From: Clostridia bacterium
Lineage (GTDB): Bacteria > Bacillota > Clostridia > Oscillospirales > Acutalibacteraceae
DNA: 39,881 nucleotides
Assembly (NCBI GenBank): GCA_017516485.1
Contig: JAFXCH010000035.1
Coordinates: forward strand, 1 to 39,881
Direction: 5' to 3'
A model generated the notes under the pieces. It saw only the letters and a program-made list of their open reading frames with translations. It was not told where the DNA came from and ran no database searches. The position numbers were made by a program, and so were the translations under genes. Of the stretch, positions 17,590 to 26,111 are shown in pieces. The number at the start of each line of letters is the position of its first letter. Within the stretch, counting starts at the first letter, position 1.

Positions 17590-19794
17590 TTGATTGACGA
17601 AGAGATTGAAATAGCCGGCATAGTTGAAGATGTTTCGGTGCATATAGACGAGACGGGCTTTACCGTGCTGGAGCTTAGCTGTGATGACGAGTTTATCACG
17701 GTTGTCGGTGTGTTGCCCGAGGTTGCAGTCGGCGAAAAGCTGACGGTAAGAGGCAATTACGATACACACCCTCTCTACGGCAGACAGCTCAAGGCAAAGT
17801 CTTTCGTGCGTTCTCTTCCGTCAAGTGCACAGGACCTTTACAAGTATCTCTCTGCAGGCACTGTCAAGGGTATTGGCCCTGCGACTGCACAGAAGATTGT
17901 TGACGAATTCGGCGAGGATGCTTTTGATGTTCTCGAAAACCATCCGGAAAAGTTAAGCAAAATAAAAGGTATTTCAAGGCAGAAGGCAAACTCAATATGT
18001 GAGGAATTTGCAAAGCAGTTTGCCGTAAGGCAGACTCTCATAGCCCTTGAAAAATTCGGTATGACGGCGAGAGAGAGCCTGAATGCATATAAAATTTTCG
18101 GCTTTAATGCTACCGAAATAATAAAGAATAATCCGTATGTGCTTTGCTCTGAGGGAATAGGCGTCAATTTTGAGCGTGCGGATGCAATTGCATCTGCACT
18201 GCCTGAAATGCCTGAGCAGATGTACCGCATACGCGCAGGTATATTACATGTGCTTCGTCATAACCTCGGCAACGGTCACACCTGCTGTCCCAGAGATAAA
18301 ATTGCCTTGCCTGCAACCGAGCTTCTCGGCGTTGAAGAGAGTATACTTCAGCAGGCTACGGATGCACTTATAAAAGATAAACAGCTTATCAGCGAAGATC
18401 TTGACGGTAAGGAATTTCTGTTCCTGCCGCATATTCACCGCAGTGAGAGAAGTGCCGCAAGGCGTATAAAGGTGCTATGTTCGTTTCCGCCTGCAGGCAA
18501 ACCTACACTTCTGCAGGATATTGAGGATATCGAGCGTGAGCTTTGCATAATATATGAGCAAAAACAGAAAAATGCAATCATTACCGCAGTTGAAAAAGGC
18601 GTGCTGATTCTTACGGGCGGCCCCGGTACGGGTAAGACAACTACTATAAACGGTATGATTTCACTTTTTAAAAAAGACAGACTCCGTATCGCACTTGCCG
18701 CACCTACGGGCAGAGCGGCAAAGCGTATGAGTGAGATTACGGGTATGGAGGCGAAAACCATACACCGTCTGCTTGAGGTTGAGTGGGACGATGAAGATAA
18801 TCAGCGTTTCACACGCAACGAACGCAATCCGATTGAAGCAGACGTGCTTATTGTCGATGAGCTTTCAATGCTTGATATAACGCTGTTTGCAAGTCTGCTC
18901 GATGCGTTGCCTCTGGGGTGCAGGCTGATTATGGTGGGCGATTCCGACCAGCTTCCGCCTGTCGGTGCAGGTAACGTGCTGCACGATATGATTGAGAGCG
19001 GAATGTTGCCTGTGGTTGAGCTTAAAGAGGTCTTCCGTCAGGCACAGCGAAGCCTGATTGTTACAAACGCACATAAAATAGTCGCAGGCGAAAATCCCGA
19101 CCTTACACGCAGGGACAGTGATTTCTTCTTCTTGCCACGCAGGGTTGCCGCTCAGGCGGCAGAAACGGTATGTGACCTTTGTGCCAACCGTCTGCCTAAG
19201 GCCTACGGCTATTCACCTATAAATGATATTCAGGTGCTTTGCCCGTCAAGGCGAGGTGAAATGGGCACCTACAGCCTCAATCGCCGTCTGCAGGAGGCGA
19301 TAAATCCGCCCAACAGACGCAAGAATGAGGTTACGGTCGGAATGTTCCGTTTCCGCGAGGGCGACAAGGTTATGCATATTAAAAATAACTACGACATTAT
19401 GTGGAAAAAGCCAGACGGTGAAGAGGGCAGCGGAGTATTCAACGGCGATATAGGAATAATAGAATCTATACGTCCCGACGGCGTTGCAAAAATTGTATTC
19501 GATGATGGCAGAATGTGCAGCTATTTTCCTGACACTATGCGTGAGCTTGAGCTTGCCTATGCCGTTACGGTGCACAAGAGTCAGGGTAATGAGTTTGAGG
19601 CGGTCATAATGCCCGTACTCAATACGCCTGAGCTTTTAAGCTACCGTAATCTGCTTTACACTGCAGTTACCAGAGCGAAGAAGTTGATGGTAATTGTCGG
19701 CAGTGAAGAGCAGGTTTACCGTATGGGACGAAACGATAAAAAAGCAAGGCGCTATTCGGCGCTGAAAGTTTTTCTTCTGGAGGATAACCGATGA
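17590..19794 (+). CDS. recD2: RecD2-family 5'-3' DNA helicase
   Basis: The 734-residue protein matches RecD2, the stand-alone RecD-like helicase used in DNA repair and replication fork upkeep. It has an N-terminal OB-like part, tandem helix-hairpin-helix motifs (GIGPATAQKIVDEFG near 92-106 and LSKIKGISRQKA near 121-132), Walker A GGPGTGKTTT at 343-352, Walker B VLIVDELSML at about 419-428, GDSDQLPPVG, and a C-terminal UvrD-like part ending in AYAVTVHKSQGNEFEAV and RNLLYTAVTRAKK. The start is TTG at 17590, 7 nt after AAGAGG. It overlaps the following gene by 4 nt. Confidence 0.96.
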   Translation: MIDEEIEIAGIVEDVSVHIDETGFTVLELSCDDEFITVVGVLPEVAVGEKLTVRGNYDTHPLYGRQLKAKSFVRSLPSSAQDLYKYLSAGTVKGIGPATAQKIVDEFGEDAFDVLENHPEKLSKIKGISRQKANSICEEFAKQFAVRQTLIALEKFGMTARESLNAYKIFGFNATEIIKNNPYVLCSEGIGVNFERADAIASALPEMPEQMYRIRAGILHVLRHNLGNGHTCCPRDKIALPATELLGVEESILQQATDALIKDKQLISEDLDGKEFLFLPHIHRSERSAARRIKVLCSFPPAGKPTLLQDIEDIERELCIIYEQKQKNAIITAVEKGVLILTGGPGTGKTTTINGMISLFKKDRLRIALAAPTGRAAKRMSEITGMEAKTIHRLLEVEWDDEDNQRFTRNERNPIEADVLIVDELSMLDITLFASLLDALPLGCRLIMVGDSDQLPPVGAGNVLHDMIESGMLPVVELKEVFRQAQRSLIVTNAHKIVAGENPDLTRRDSDFFFLPRRVAAQAAETVCDLCANRLPKAYGYSPINDIQVLCPSRRGEMGTYSLNRRLQEAINPPNRRKNEVTVGMFRFREGDKVMHIKNNYDIMWKKPDGEEGSGVFNGDIGIIESIRPDGVAKIVFDDGRMCSYFPDTMRELELAYAVTVHKSQGNEFEAVIMPVLNTPELLSYRNLLYTAVTRAKKLMVIVGSEEQVYRMGRNDKKARRYSALKVFLLEDNR

Positions 19795-20336
19795 CTGAAA
19801 ATTTTACTTTTGATGACGGTATTGAACCGGGCGGACTTCGTTCACGCAACGAGATAAAATTGCTTGTCTGCTACCTGCTTTCAGGTGTTGACGAGAAAAT
19901 TACACGCAGTCAGCTCTGCGAAATATCTCTTGATAAAGGTCTTGCAAATTATTTTGAGGTCAATCAGGCTGTCAGTGACCTGATAGAAAACGGTGCGGTT
20001 GTGTCCGATTTTATTGAGTGTGAAGAATACCTGAGTGTTACCGAAAAAGGTCGCTCATCATCTAAAATGCTCGAAAGTCAGCTTCCGCGTTCCGTGCGTG
20101 AGAAGGCAATCAATGCCGCGATAAAAATGCTCACCCTTGCAAAGCGTAAGCGTGAAAACAAGGTTGAGGTTGAAAAGCTTGCTGACGGCGGCTATCACGT
20201 AACCTTCTCTATGGAAGAAATGATGAAGCTGACAATCTATGTTGCAGATGAAATGCAGGTTGAAACCGTCAAGAATAATTTTTATGAAGACCCGATAAAG
20301 CTCTATTCGGGTATTATCGCTTCCCTTACAGTGTAA
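19791..20336 (+). CDS. DUF4364 family protein
   Basis: The 181-residue soluble protein begins with MTENFTFDDGIEPGGLRSRNEIKLLVCYLL, the pattern of DUF4364 proteins common in Clostridia. The N-terminal 90 residues look like a winged helix (SQLCEISLDKGLANYFEVNQAVSDLIENGAVV, then EYLSVTEKGR), so DNA binding is possible. The C-terminal half (about 100-180) is a mixed alpha/beta part with no recognised motif. The 4-nt ATGA overlap with recD2 and an AGGA site in the end of recD2 suggest coupled translation. It ends the nine-kilobase run that starts at purF; the hairpin-array repeat begins at the base after its stop codon. Confidence 0.83.
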   Translation: MTENFTFDDGIEPGGLRSRNEIKLLVCYLLSGVDEKITRSQLCEISLDKGLANYFEVNQAVSDLIENGAVVSDFIECEEYLSVTEKGRSSSKMLESQLPRSVREKAINAAIKMLTLAKRKRENKVEVEKLADGGYHVTFSMEEMMKLTIYVADEMQVETVKNNFYEDPIKLYSGIIASLTV

Positions 20337-20584
20337 TGAATCGATTTATCGATTCAAATCATTGAGCGAAGCGAAAAATCATGGCTGAAAGCCAAATCAT
20401 GCGATAGCAAATCATAAAACACAAAGACAATGGCAGTCGATTTCCTCGGTGCCATAAGCTTTCCTGTGCGTATCAATTTTATTGAGATATTAAAAATATG
20501 ATTTGCCTTACGGCGTGATTTGATTTCTTTGAAATCATGATTTGCAAAATAAATTTTGCATGATTTGTGTTTTCAAAACACATT
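20337..20584. repeat. Hairpin-array element, copy 1 (AAATCAT/ATGATTT arms)
   Basis: This fills the DUF4364-araB gap. A palindrome opens the element (20337-20356). Four AAATCAT heptamers follow at 20356, 20376, 20394 and 20409, separated by mini-hairpins such as GGCT-GAA-AGCC. An 80-nt central segment with a CCTCGGTGCC box (20419-20497) comes next. The right arm has heptamers ATGATTT at 20498, GTGATTT at 20515, and ATGATTT at 20537 and 20560. They are separated by GCC-TTAC-GGC, GATTTC-TTT-GAAATC, GCAAAAT-AA-ATTTTGC and then GTGTTTT-C-AAAACAC. The two arms are complementary. No transposase is present. The araB leader (20585-20639) shows no convincing promoter. Confidence 0.8.
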
Positions 20585-20639
20585 TTATATTACAGGTAAT
20601 AAACTCAAAGTATTTTATAAAACGAAAGGCTGATGAAAA

Positions 20640-22304
20640 ATGGCAAAGTATACTATAGGTCTTGATTACGGCACACTTTCAGGTCGCGCACTTATTGTCA
20701 ATGTTGAAACAGGCGAGGAGCTTGCAAGCAGCGTTTACGAGTATCCTCATGCAGTTATGGATGAGAAGCTCCCTTGCGGCAAAAAGCTCGGTCAGGACTG
20801 GGCACTTCAGCATCCGCAGGATTACATAGATGTTCTGAGCATCACAATCCCCGATGTTATAAAGAAGAGTGGTGTTGATGCAGCCGATATTATCGGTGTT
20901 GGTATCGATTTTACTGCTTGTACAGTGCTTCCCTCAACAAAAAGCGGTACTCCGCTCTGCTTCCTTGATGAGTACAAGTCAGAGCCGCACGCATATGTAA
21001 AGCTCTGGAAGCATCACGCCGCACAGGCTCACGCAACAAAGCTCAACGATATCGCTATCGAAATGGGTGAGGAGTGGCTCGAAAACTACGGTGGTAAGAT
21101 TTCTTCCGAGTGGGCAATTCCGAAGCTCTGGCAGATTCTCGACGAAGCTCCCGAAATTTATGAGAAGGCAGAGCGTTTCATTGAGGCTACAGACTGGGTT
21201 GTATGGCAGCTTACAGGCGTTGAAACACGCAACTCCTGCTGTGCAGGCTACAAGGCTATGTGGAATAAGACAACGGGCTATCCCTCAAACGAATTCTTCA
21301 AGGCTCTTGACCCCAGGATGGAAAACGTAATTGACGAGAAATTCGGCAGAGAAGTTCTTGCAAGCGGTAAATGTGCAGGCTACATCACCGAGGAAGCTGC
21401 AAAGCTTACAGGCCTTAAACCCGGCACTGCTGTTGCCGCAGGTATTATTGATGCTCATATTTTTGTACCTGCTGTCGGTGTATCAAAGCCCGGTGAGATG
21501 GTTGCGATTATCGGTACTTCTACCTGCCATATGATGATGTCTGATGTTGAGAAAAAGGTTAAGGGCATCTGCGGTGTCGTTGCAGACGGTATTATGCCGG
21601 GCCTTTACGGCTACGAAGCAGGTCAGAGCTGTGTCGGCGACCACTTCGGTTGGTTTATCGATAACTGTCTGCCTGCAAGCTACTATGAGGAAGCAAAGGA
21701 GAAGGGTATCAATATCCACAAGCTCCTCCGCTCCAAGTGCGAGGCACAGAAGCCCGGTGCAAGCGGTCTTGTTGCACTCGACTGGTGGAACGGCAACCGT
21801 TCAATCCTTGTTGACGTTGACCTTACCGGTATGATCGTCGGTATGACACTCCGCACAAAGCCCGAAGAGATTTACCGTGCACTTATCGAGGCAACGGCAT
21901 ACGGCACAAGAATGATTATTGAAAATTACCGTGAGCAGGGTGTTGAGGTCAATTCCTTCTACGCTGCAGGCGGTATCTCACAGAAAGACCCGATGACAAT
22001 GCAGATTTATGCAGATATCATCAAGATGCCTATCAAGATTGCAGGCTCCGACCAGGGCGGTGCACTCGGCTCAGCTATCTTCGGTGCAGTTGCTGCAGGC
22101 AGTGAGAAGGGCGGCTATGACGATGCTTTCTATGCCGCAAGCATTATGGGTAAGGTCAAGGATGTTGTTTACGAGCCCATCAAGGAAAATTCCGATATTT
22201 ACGATAAGCTCTATGCAGAGTACAAGATTCTTCATGATTACTTCGGTCAGGGCGGTAACGACGTTATGAAGCGTCTTAAGGCAATCAAGGGCGAGAATGA
22301 ATAA
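20640..22304 (+). CDS. araB: L-ribulokinase
   Basis: The 554-residue FGGY-family kinase phosphorylates L-ribulose to L-ribulose 5-phosphate in arabinose breakdown. The AraB-type N terminus is [17 protein letters not shown]. The substrate region includes [13 protein letters not shown] and the [10 protein letters not shown] segment. The C-terminal ATPase half has [12 protein letters not shown] and the signature [21 protein letters not shown], ending in a Gly-rich [15 protein letters not shown]. Length matches the family (about 550-560). A GAAAGGC site precedes the ATG. araA and araD are not in the window, although a GH51 arabinofuranosidase is encoded 4.4 kb upstream. Confidence 0.95.
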   Translation: MAKYTIGLDYGTLSGRALIVNVETGEELASSVYEYPHAVMDEKLPCGKKLGQDWALQHPQDYIDVLSITIPDVIKKSGVDAADIIGVGIDFTACTVLPSTKSGTPLCFLDEYKSEPHAYVKLWKHHAAQAHATKLNDIAIEMGEEWLENYGGKISSEWAIPKLWQILDEAPEIYEKAERFIEATDWVVWQLTGVETRNSCCAGYKAMWNKTTGYPSNEFFKALDPRMENVIDEKFGREVLASGKCAGYITEEAAKLTGLKPGTAVAAGIIDAHIFVPAVGVSKPGEMVAIIGTSTCHMMMSDVEKKVKGICGVVADGIMPGLYGYEAGQSCVGDHFGWFIDNCLPASYYEEAKEKGINIHKLLRSKCEAQKPGASGLVALDWWNGNRSILVDVDLTGMIVGMTLRTKPEEIYRALIEATAYGTRMIIENYREQGVEVNSFYAAGGISQKDPMTMQIYADIIKMPIKIAGSDQGGALGSAIFGAVAAGSEKGGYDDAFYAASIMGKVKDVVYEPIKENSDIYDKLYAEYKILHDYFGQGGNDVMKRLKAIKGENE

Positions 22305-22308
22305 TTCT

Positions 22309-22328
22309 GAATTAGGAATTAGGAATTA
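22309..22328 (+). repeat. Short tandem repeat GAATTAG
   Basis: Three near-perfect copies of a 7-nt unit (GAATTAG, GAATTAG, GAATTA) lie between the araB stop codon and the ribosome site of the next gene. Similar AATTAGGAATTA tracts are scattered between genes in many Clostridia. No function can be assigned. Confidence 0.7.
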
Positions 22329-22343
22329 AAGGAGGCAGGGAGC

Positions 22344-23090
22344 TTGAAGAGTGACCGACAAAGAATATATCTTATTGATGAAATAAGAGGTCTGTCAATA
22401 ATACTTATGGTGTTTTACCATGCCTTCTTTATGCTCGGTTATTTTTTTGAGATAGAGTTTCTTGCAAAAGCACAGGTCTTTTTTGAGCCTCTTCAGCCGT
22501 TTTTTGCCTGCCTGTTTATATTTATTTCGGGTATATCGTCAAACCTTTCTCGAAGCAATTTCAAACGCGGTATAAGGCTGCTCGGAATTGCGCTCGGATT
22601 CACTCTGGTTACGGCGGTTATATTACCGAAGTTTGGCATAACGGGTGCAGAAATTTATTTTGGTGTGCTTCATCTGCTGAGCGTGTCAATGCTTATGTAC
22701 GCTCTGCTCAAAAAGCCGCTTTCAAAGGTGCCGACAACCGTTGGCGTTATTGGTATGCTGTTGCTTTTTGCGTTAACTTATCCGATACAGGACGGTAAGC
22801 TGCTTTGGTATGACCTGCCGCGTGAGATTTACGATATGGAGTGGCTGGCTCCGCTCGGTTTCCCGTCCTACGGCTTTTATTCGGCTGATTATTTTCCTGT
22901 TTTACCGTTTATATTTATGTTTTTTGCCGGTACATTTTTCGGCAGGCTTGCCGAAAAAAACGCACTGCCGCAGTCGTGGTATGTGTCCCGTTGCCGTCCT
23001 TTGGCTGCGGTAGGTAAAAAAACATTGATAATTTATATAGTACATTGGCCGATTATATTCTTAATAGGCTTGATAATCTCAAATTTTTAA
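22344..23090 (+). CDS. DUF1624 / HGSNAT-like membrane acyltransferase domain protein
   Basis: The 248-residue protein has about seven membrane segments. Its N terminus (QRIYLIDEIRGLSIILMVFYHAFFML) has the Asp-Arg-Gly and the conserved His of the heparan-alpha-glucosaminide N-acetyltransferase catalytic family (DUF1624). ISGISSNLSRSNFKRGIRLLG and the final KKTLIIYIVHWPIIF also fit. Relatives move acetyl groups across membranes onto sugars, though many bacterial members are untested. The start is TTG at 22344, 7 nt after a perfect AAAGGAGG. It follows araB by 39 nt. Confidence 0.82.
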   Translation: MKSDRQRIYLIDEIRGLSIILMVFYHAFFMLGYFFEIEFLAKAQVFFEPLQPFFACLFIFISGISSNLSRSNFKRGIRLLGIALGFTLVTAVILPKFGITGAEIYFGVLHLLSVSMLMYALLKKPLSKVPTTVGVIGMLLLFALTYPIQDGKLLWYDLPREIYDMEWLAPLGFPSYGFYSADYFPVLPFIFMFFAGTFFGRLAEKNALPQSWYVSRCRPLAAVGKKTLIIYIVHWPIIFLIGLIISNF

Positions 23091-23098
23091 TGTATAAT
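23070..23098 (+). promoter_or_regulatory. Sigma-A promoter for zapA-U32 operon
   Basis: -35 TTGATA (23070-23075) and -10 TATAAT (23093-23098) are separated by 17 nt. The -35 lies inside the end of the DUF1624 gene. The transcript would start about 50 nt before zapA. Confidence 0.75.
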
Positions 23099-23155
23099 AG
23101 ATGCGATGTAAAGCAATTTTATTTTTCTTAAAATAAAAAGTAAGGGTGACTTATT

Positions 23156-23500
23156 ATGGAAAAAAACAGAGTAAGACTTAATATCTGCGGTGCAGATTAC
23201 ACAATCACAACAGAGGATGATCCCAAGTACGTAATGGCTCTCGGCGATGAGCTCGACGCAGCTCTTACAAAGACTCTTCGCGAGAACAACCGTCTTTCTG
23301 TTACTCAGGCTGCAATTCTTGCTGCTCTCGAGTATGCAGATATGTACAAGAAGGCTGAAGTCAGTGCAGACAATCTCCGCGGCCAGATCAAAGAGTATCT
23401 TGAGGATTCCGCACGCTCCAAGATGGATGCAGAGATCGCAAAGCGCGAAGTAGAAAGACTTACAAGGGAGCTTCAGAATGCTCAGGCAAAACTCGGTTGA
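23156..23500 (+). CDS. zapA: Cell division protein ZapA
   Basis: The 114-residue protein has the ZapA globular head (RVRLNICGADYTITTEDDPKYVMALGDELDAALTK) followed by a long C-terminal coiled coil (about 65-112). ZapA bundles FtsZ filaments at the division site. An AAGGGTGAC site precedes the ATG. Its last 23 bp overlap the start of the U32 peptidase gene in another frame. Confidence 0.93.
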   Translation: MEKNRVRLNICGADYTITTEDDPKYVMALGDELDAALTKTLRENNRLSVTQAAILAALEYADMYKKAEVSADNLRGQIKEYLEDSARSKMDAEIAKREVERLTRELQNAQAKLG

Positions 23501-25538
23501 GGTATTAGCTCCTGCCGGTACATATGAAGCTGTCGAGGCGGCTGTGCGCTGTGGCGCAGATGCTGTTTACCTTGGCGGCAAAATGCTGAATGCCCGCCGT
23601 AATGCGGGCAATTTCAGTTTTGAGGAGCTGAAAGCGGCTGTGGAGTATTGCCACGCCCGCGGTACAAAAGTTTATCTTACGCTTAATACGCTCGCTACCG
23701 ATGCTGAAATAAGAAATGATGTTCAGTGTGCGGTGCGTGATGCGTGTCAGGCAGGTGTCGACGCCCTTATCATTCAGGATGCGGGCGTGCTTCGCATTGC
23801 AAAGCTGTGTGCACCCACTATGCCGCTTCACGCATCAACCCAGATGTCGGTGCATACCCTCGCAGGTGTAAAGCAGCTTGCCGAAATGGGCTTTACAAGG
23901 GCTGTGCTTGCAAGAGAGCTGTCGCTTGATGAAATTGAATATATAGTTAAAAATTCGCCGATTGAGATTGAGGTGTTTGTCCACGGTGCACTGTGTATGT
24001 GCGTTTCGGGTCAGTGCCTTATGAGTGCTATGCTCGGTTCACGCAGTGCAAACAGAGGCCTTTGTGCACAGCCTTGCCGCCTGCCTTTTGCGGCGCAGGG
24101 CGGTACGGGCAATGACCTGAGTCTCAAGGATTTGTCAGCTGTCGACTATATCGGCAGACTTGTCGAAATCGGCGTAAAATCGCTTAAAATAGAGGGCAGA
24201 ATGAAACGCCCGGAATATGTCGCTGCATCGGTTACTGCGTGTAAAAAGGCGGTTAACGGCGAAAATGATGCGTCTTTGCGTGAACAGCTTCGTGGTGTGT
24301 TTTCACGCTCGGGCTTTACGCACGGTTACCTGACCGGTGAGCTCGGCAGAGATATGTTCGGTATCCGCCGTAAGGATGATGTTACTGCGGCTGCACCTGT
24401 GCTCAAGGAGCTTGCCCACCTTTACGAAAAAGAAACACCCCGTGTCGTCGTCGATTTTATGTTCTGTGCATATGAGGGTGAAACGGCAAGCCTTTCTGCA
24501 AAGGCAGGCGGTAAGAGTGCTTTTGTGCTCGGCGAAGTCGAGGCACAGCCTGCACTTAATGTTCCGTTGACAGAGGAAAAAGTGCGTCAGCAGCTCGAAA
24601 AATGTGGCGGTACACCCTTCTTTGTAAACAGTATAGAGGTTGATATTGACGAGAATATAAGCCTGCCTTTGTCAAGTGTAAACGCACTTCGCAGAGCAGC
24701 TTTCGACAAACTTTACGAAGAGTTGAAAAGCCCTTACAAGCATAGTTTTAAGCCTGTGAATGTGGAAAACTGTGTGAAAAAAGCGAAAAACCCCGTGTTT
24801 TTCGCACGTTTTTCCAAGCTGGAGCAGGCAAAACCGCTTTGTGGAAATGTGAAAAGGATAATTTTACCACTTGCCGAAGCGGCCAAAATTGACCCCAAAA
24901 ATGCTGAAAAAACAGTCGCAGAAATACCGAGAGTATTTTTCGGAAAAGAGGATGCAGTGCTCAAAAAGCTTTGCGAGCTGAAAGAAAAAGGGATTGGCAC
25001 TGCGGCGTGCTCGACGCTCGATGCGGTATACCTTGCAAAGCAGGCAGGTATGGAGATTATGCTCAGCCACGGCAGCAACGTTTTTAATTCAATGAGTGTG
25101 AAGGAGATGAGCGAACTCGGTGCAAAAATGATAGTGCTTTCACCCGAAATGACACTGCTTCAGGCATCGCGTGCGGGCAGTGAAGCCGCAATCGGTTTGA
25201 TAGTATACGGCAGACTTCCGCTTATGATTACACGCAATTGCCCGATTAAAAACGGCAAGAATTGTGCGGATTGCGGCGGTAAGAGTGTGCTCACCGACAG
25301 ACTCGGAGTCGAATTCCCTGTAGTGTGCGAAAACGGCTATTCGCAGGTGCTTAATTCCAGACCGATTTATATGGCAGACAGACTGGATGAAACTGACTTT
25401 GTCGATTTCAATCTGCTGTGGTTTACAAACGAAAGCCCGGAAGAGTGCAAGACTGTGCTCGACAAATATGTGAGCGGTGCACCTGCCCCCGACACTAAGG
25501 ACTTTACACGCGGACTTTATTACAGAGGCGTGGAATAA
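23478..25538 (+). CDS. U32-family peptidase / RNA hydroxylase-like protein with DUF3656
   Basis: The 686-residue protein has the U32 barrel (VLAPAGTYEAVEAAVRCGADAVYLGG at 10-35) and the U32 signature at about 164-185 (EVFVHGALCMCVSGQCLMS), followed by RGLCAQPCR. IKSLKIEGRMKRPEYVA lies near 232-248. The remainder matches the DUF3656 part and a second half with Cys residues in NCPIKNGKNCADCGG. Characterised relatives such as RlhA hydroxylate 23S rRNA and may bind Fe-S clusters; others were first called collagenases. ATG 23478 is supported by AAGGGAG 7 nt upstream, inside zapA. Confidence 0.92.
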   Translation: MLRQNSVEVLAPAGTYEAVEAAVRCGADAVYLGGKMLNARRNAGNFSFEELKAAVEYCHARGTKVYLTLNTLATDAEIRNDVQCAVRDACQAGVDALIIQDAGVLRIAKLCAPTMPLHASTQMSVHTLAGVKQLAEMGFTRAVLARELSLDEIEYIVKNSPIEIEVFVHGALCMCVSGQCLMSAMLGSRSANRGLCAQPCRLPFAAQGGTGNDLSLKDLSAVDYIGRLVEIGVKSLKIEGRMKRPEYVAASVTACKKAVNGENDASLREQLRGVFSRSGFTHGYLTGELGRDMFGIRRKDDVTAAAPVLKELAHLYEKETPRVVVDFMFCAYEGETASLSAKAGGKSAFVLGEVEAQPALNVPLTEEKVRQQLEKCGGTPFFVNSIEVDIDENISLPLSSVNALRRAAFDKLYEELKSPYKHSFKPVNVENCVKKAKNPVFFARFSKLEQAKPLCGNVKRIILPLAEAAKIDPKNAEKTVAEIPRVFFGKEDAVLKKLCELKEKGIGTAACSTLDAVYLAKQAGMEIMLSHGSNVFNSMSVKEMSELGAKMIVLSPEMTLLQASRAGSEAAIGLIVYGRLPLMITRNCPIKNGKNCADCGGKSVLTDRLGVEFPVVCENGYSQVLNSRPIYMADRLDETDFVDFNLLWFTNESPEECKTVLDKYVSGAPAPDTKDFTRGLYYRGVE

Positions 25539-25541
25539 GGC

Positions 25542-25570
25542 TTGTTTTTAAAGGTAGTCTGTGATAAAAT
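25542..25570 (+). promoter_or_regulatory. Candidate promoter upstream of hairpin-array copy 2
   Basis: TTGTTT (25542-25547) and TAAAAT (25565-25570) have 17-nt spacing. If active, the repeat element at 25593-25775 would be transcribed as part of the leader of the DUF896 gene. Confidence 0.45.
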
Positions 25571-25592
25571 AATTACAGTTTCTCGAAAAGAT

Positions 25593-25775
25593 AATGAATT
25601 GATTTTAATCAATTCAAATCATGGAGTGTAAGCGAGAAATCATGGCTGTAAGCCAATTCATGCGAAGCAAATCATTTTTTATTTTATTTTATGATTTGCC
25701 TTACGGCATGATTTGAATTTTAAAAAATCATGATTTGCAAAAAAAGTTTTGCATGATTTGCGATAAGTCGCATTT
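25593..25775. repeat. Hairpin-array element, copy 2
   Basis: It has the same architecture as the copy at 20337. An opening palindrome TGAATTGA...TCAATTCA is followed by heptamers AAATCAT, AAATCAT, AATTCAT and AAATCAT, then a 15-nt T/A-rich joint and four ATGATTT. The heptamers are separated by mini-hairpins including GGCT-GTA-AGCC, GCC-TTAC-GGC, GCAAAA...TTTTGC and GCGA-TAAG-TCGC. Here the two arms meet directly and the CCTCGGTGCC-containing segment lies outside, next to the DUF896 start. Differences from copy 1 fall in loops or change both sides of a stem. Confidence 0.8.
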
Positions 25776-25865
25776 GTTGAGGCGTTAAAACGGAAAGACA
25801 GAGGATAAGACTTCCCTCGGTGCCTCAATGTCAAATAGAAAATCAATTTATCTGAGGTATTAAAA
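25776..25865 (+). promoter_or_regulatory. DUF896 gene leader with conserved CCTCGGTGCC box
   Basis: The stretch from 25791 to 25867 is clearly related to 20419-20497 inside hairpin-array copy 1. Shared words in order are AAAGACA, CCTCGGTGCC, ATCAATTT, GAG and TATTAAAAAT. Here the end of the segment supplies the GAGG ribosome site and the ATG of the DUF896 gene. TTGAGGC (about 25776-25782) can pair with GCCTCAA (25822-25828), which would enclose the middle of the segment. Confidence 0.5.
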
Positions 25866-26078
25866 ATGGAACAGTGGGAGTATGACAGAATAAGTGAGCT
25901 TACACGCATTGCCCGTGAGCGTGAGCTTACACCTGAAGAGCAGGAAGAAAGAGCAATCCTGCGCAGAAAATATATCGACAGCTTTAAGCTCAGCCTTACC
26001 TCACAGCTTGACGTGACATATATTGTTGACGAAAAGGGCAACAAAACAAAGGTCGAGCGTAAGGGTAAGAAGAAATAA
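25866..26078 (+). CDS. DUF896 (UPF0291) family small protein
   Basis: The 70-residue protein has the DUF896 pattern: RISELTRIARERELTPEEQEERAILRRKYIDSFKLSLTSQLDVTYIVDEKGN, two helices joined by a short turn and then a basic tail (KTKVERKGKKK). It resembles B. subtilis YnzC, whose gene is in an SOS operon and whose function is unknown. No LexA-like box is visible here. It has a GAGG site 8 nt before the ATG and is preceded by the repeat element and its leader. Confidence 0.9.
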   Translation: MEQWEYDRISELTRIARERELTPEEQEERAILRRKYIDSFKLSLTSQLDVTYIVDEKGNKTKVERKGKKK

Positions 26079-26111
26079 AAGGAATAAATTTACACTGAGA
26101 GGTGCTTTATT

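Noticed and set aside
20356-20566. CRISPR array
   Set aside because: Repeats are only 7 nt, invert halfway, and the spacers are hairpins rather than unique sequences. No cas genes are present.
25776-25865. LexA box for SOS control of the DUF896 gene
   Set aside because: No GAAC-N4-GTTC-type site was found in the leader, although the B. subtilis relative YnzC is in an SOS operon.
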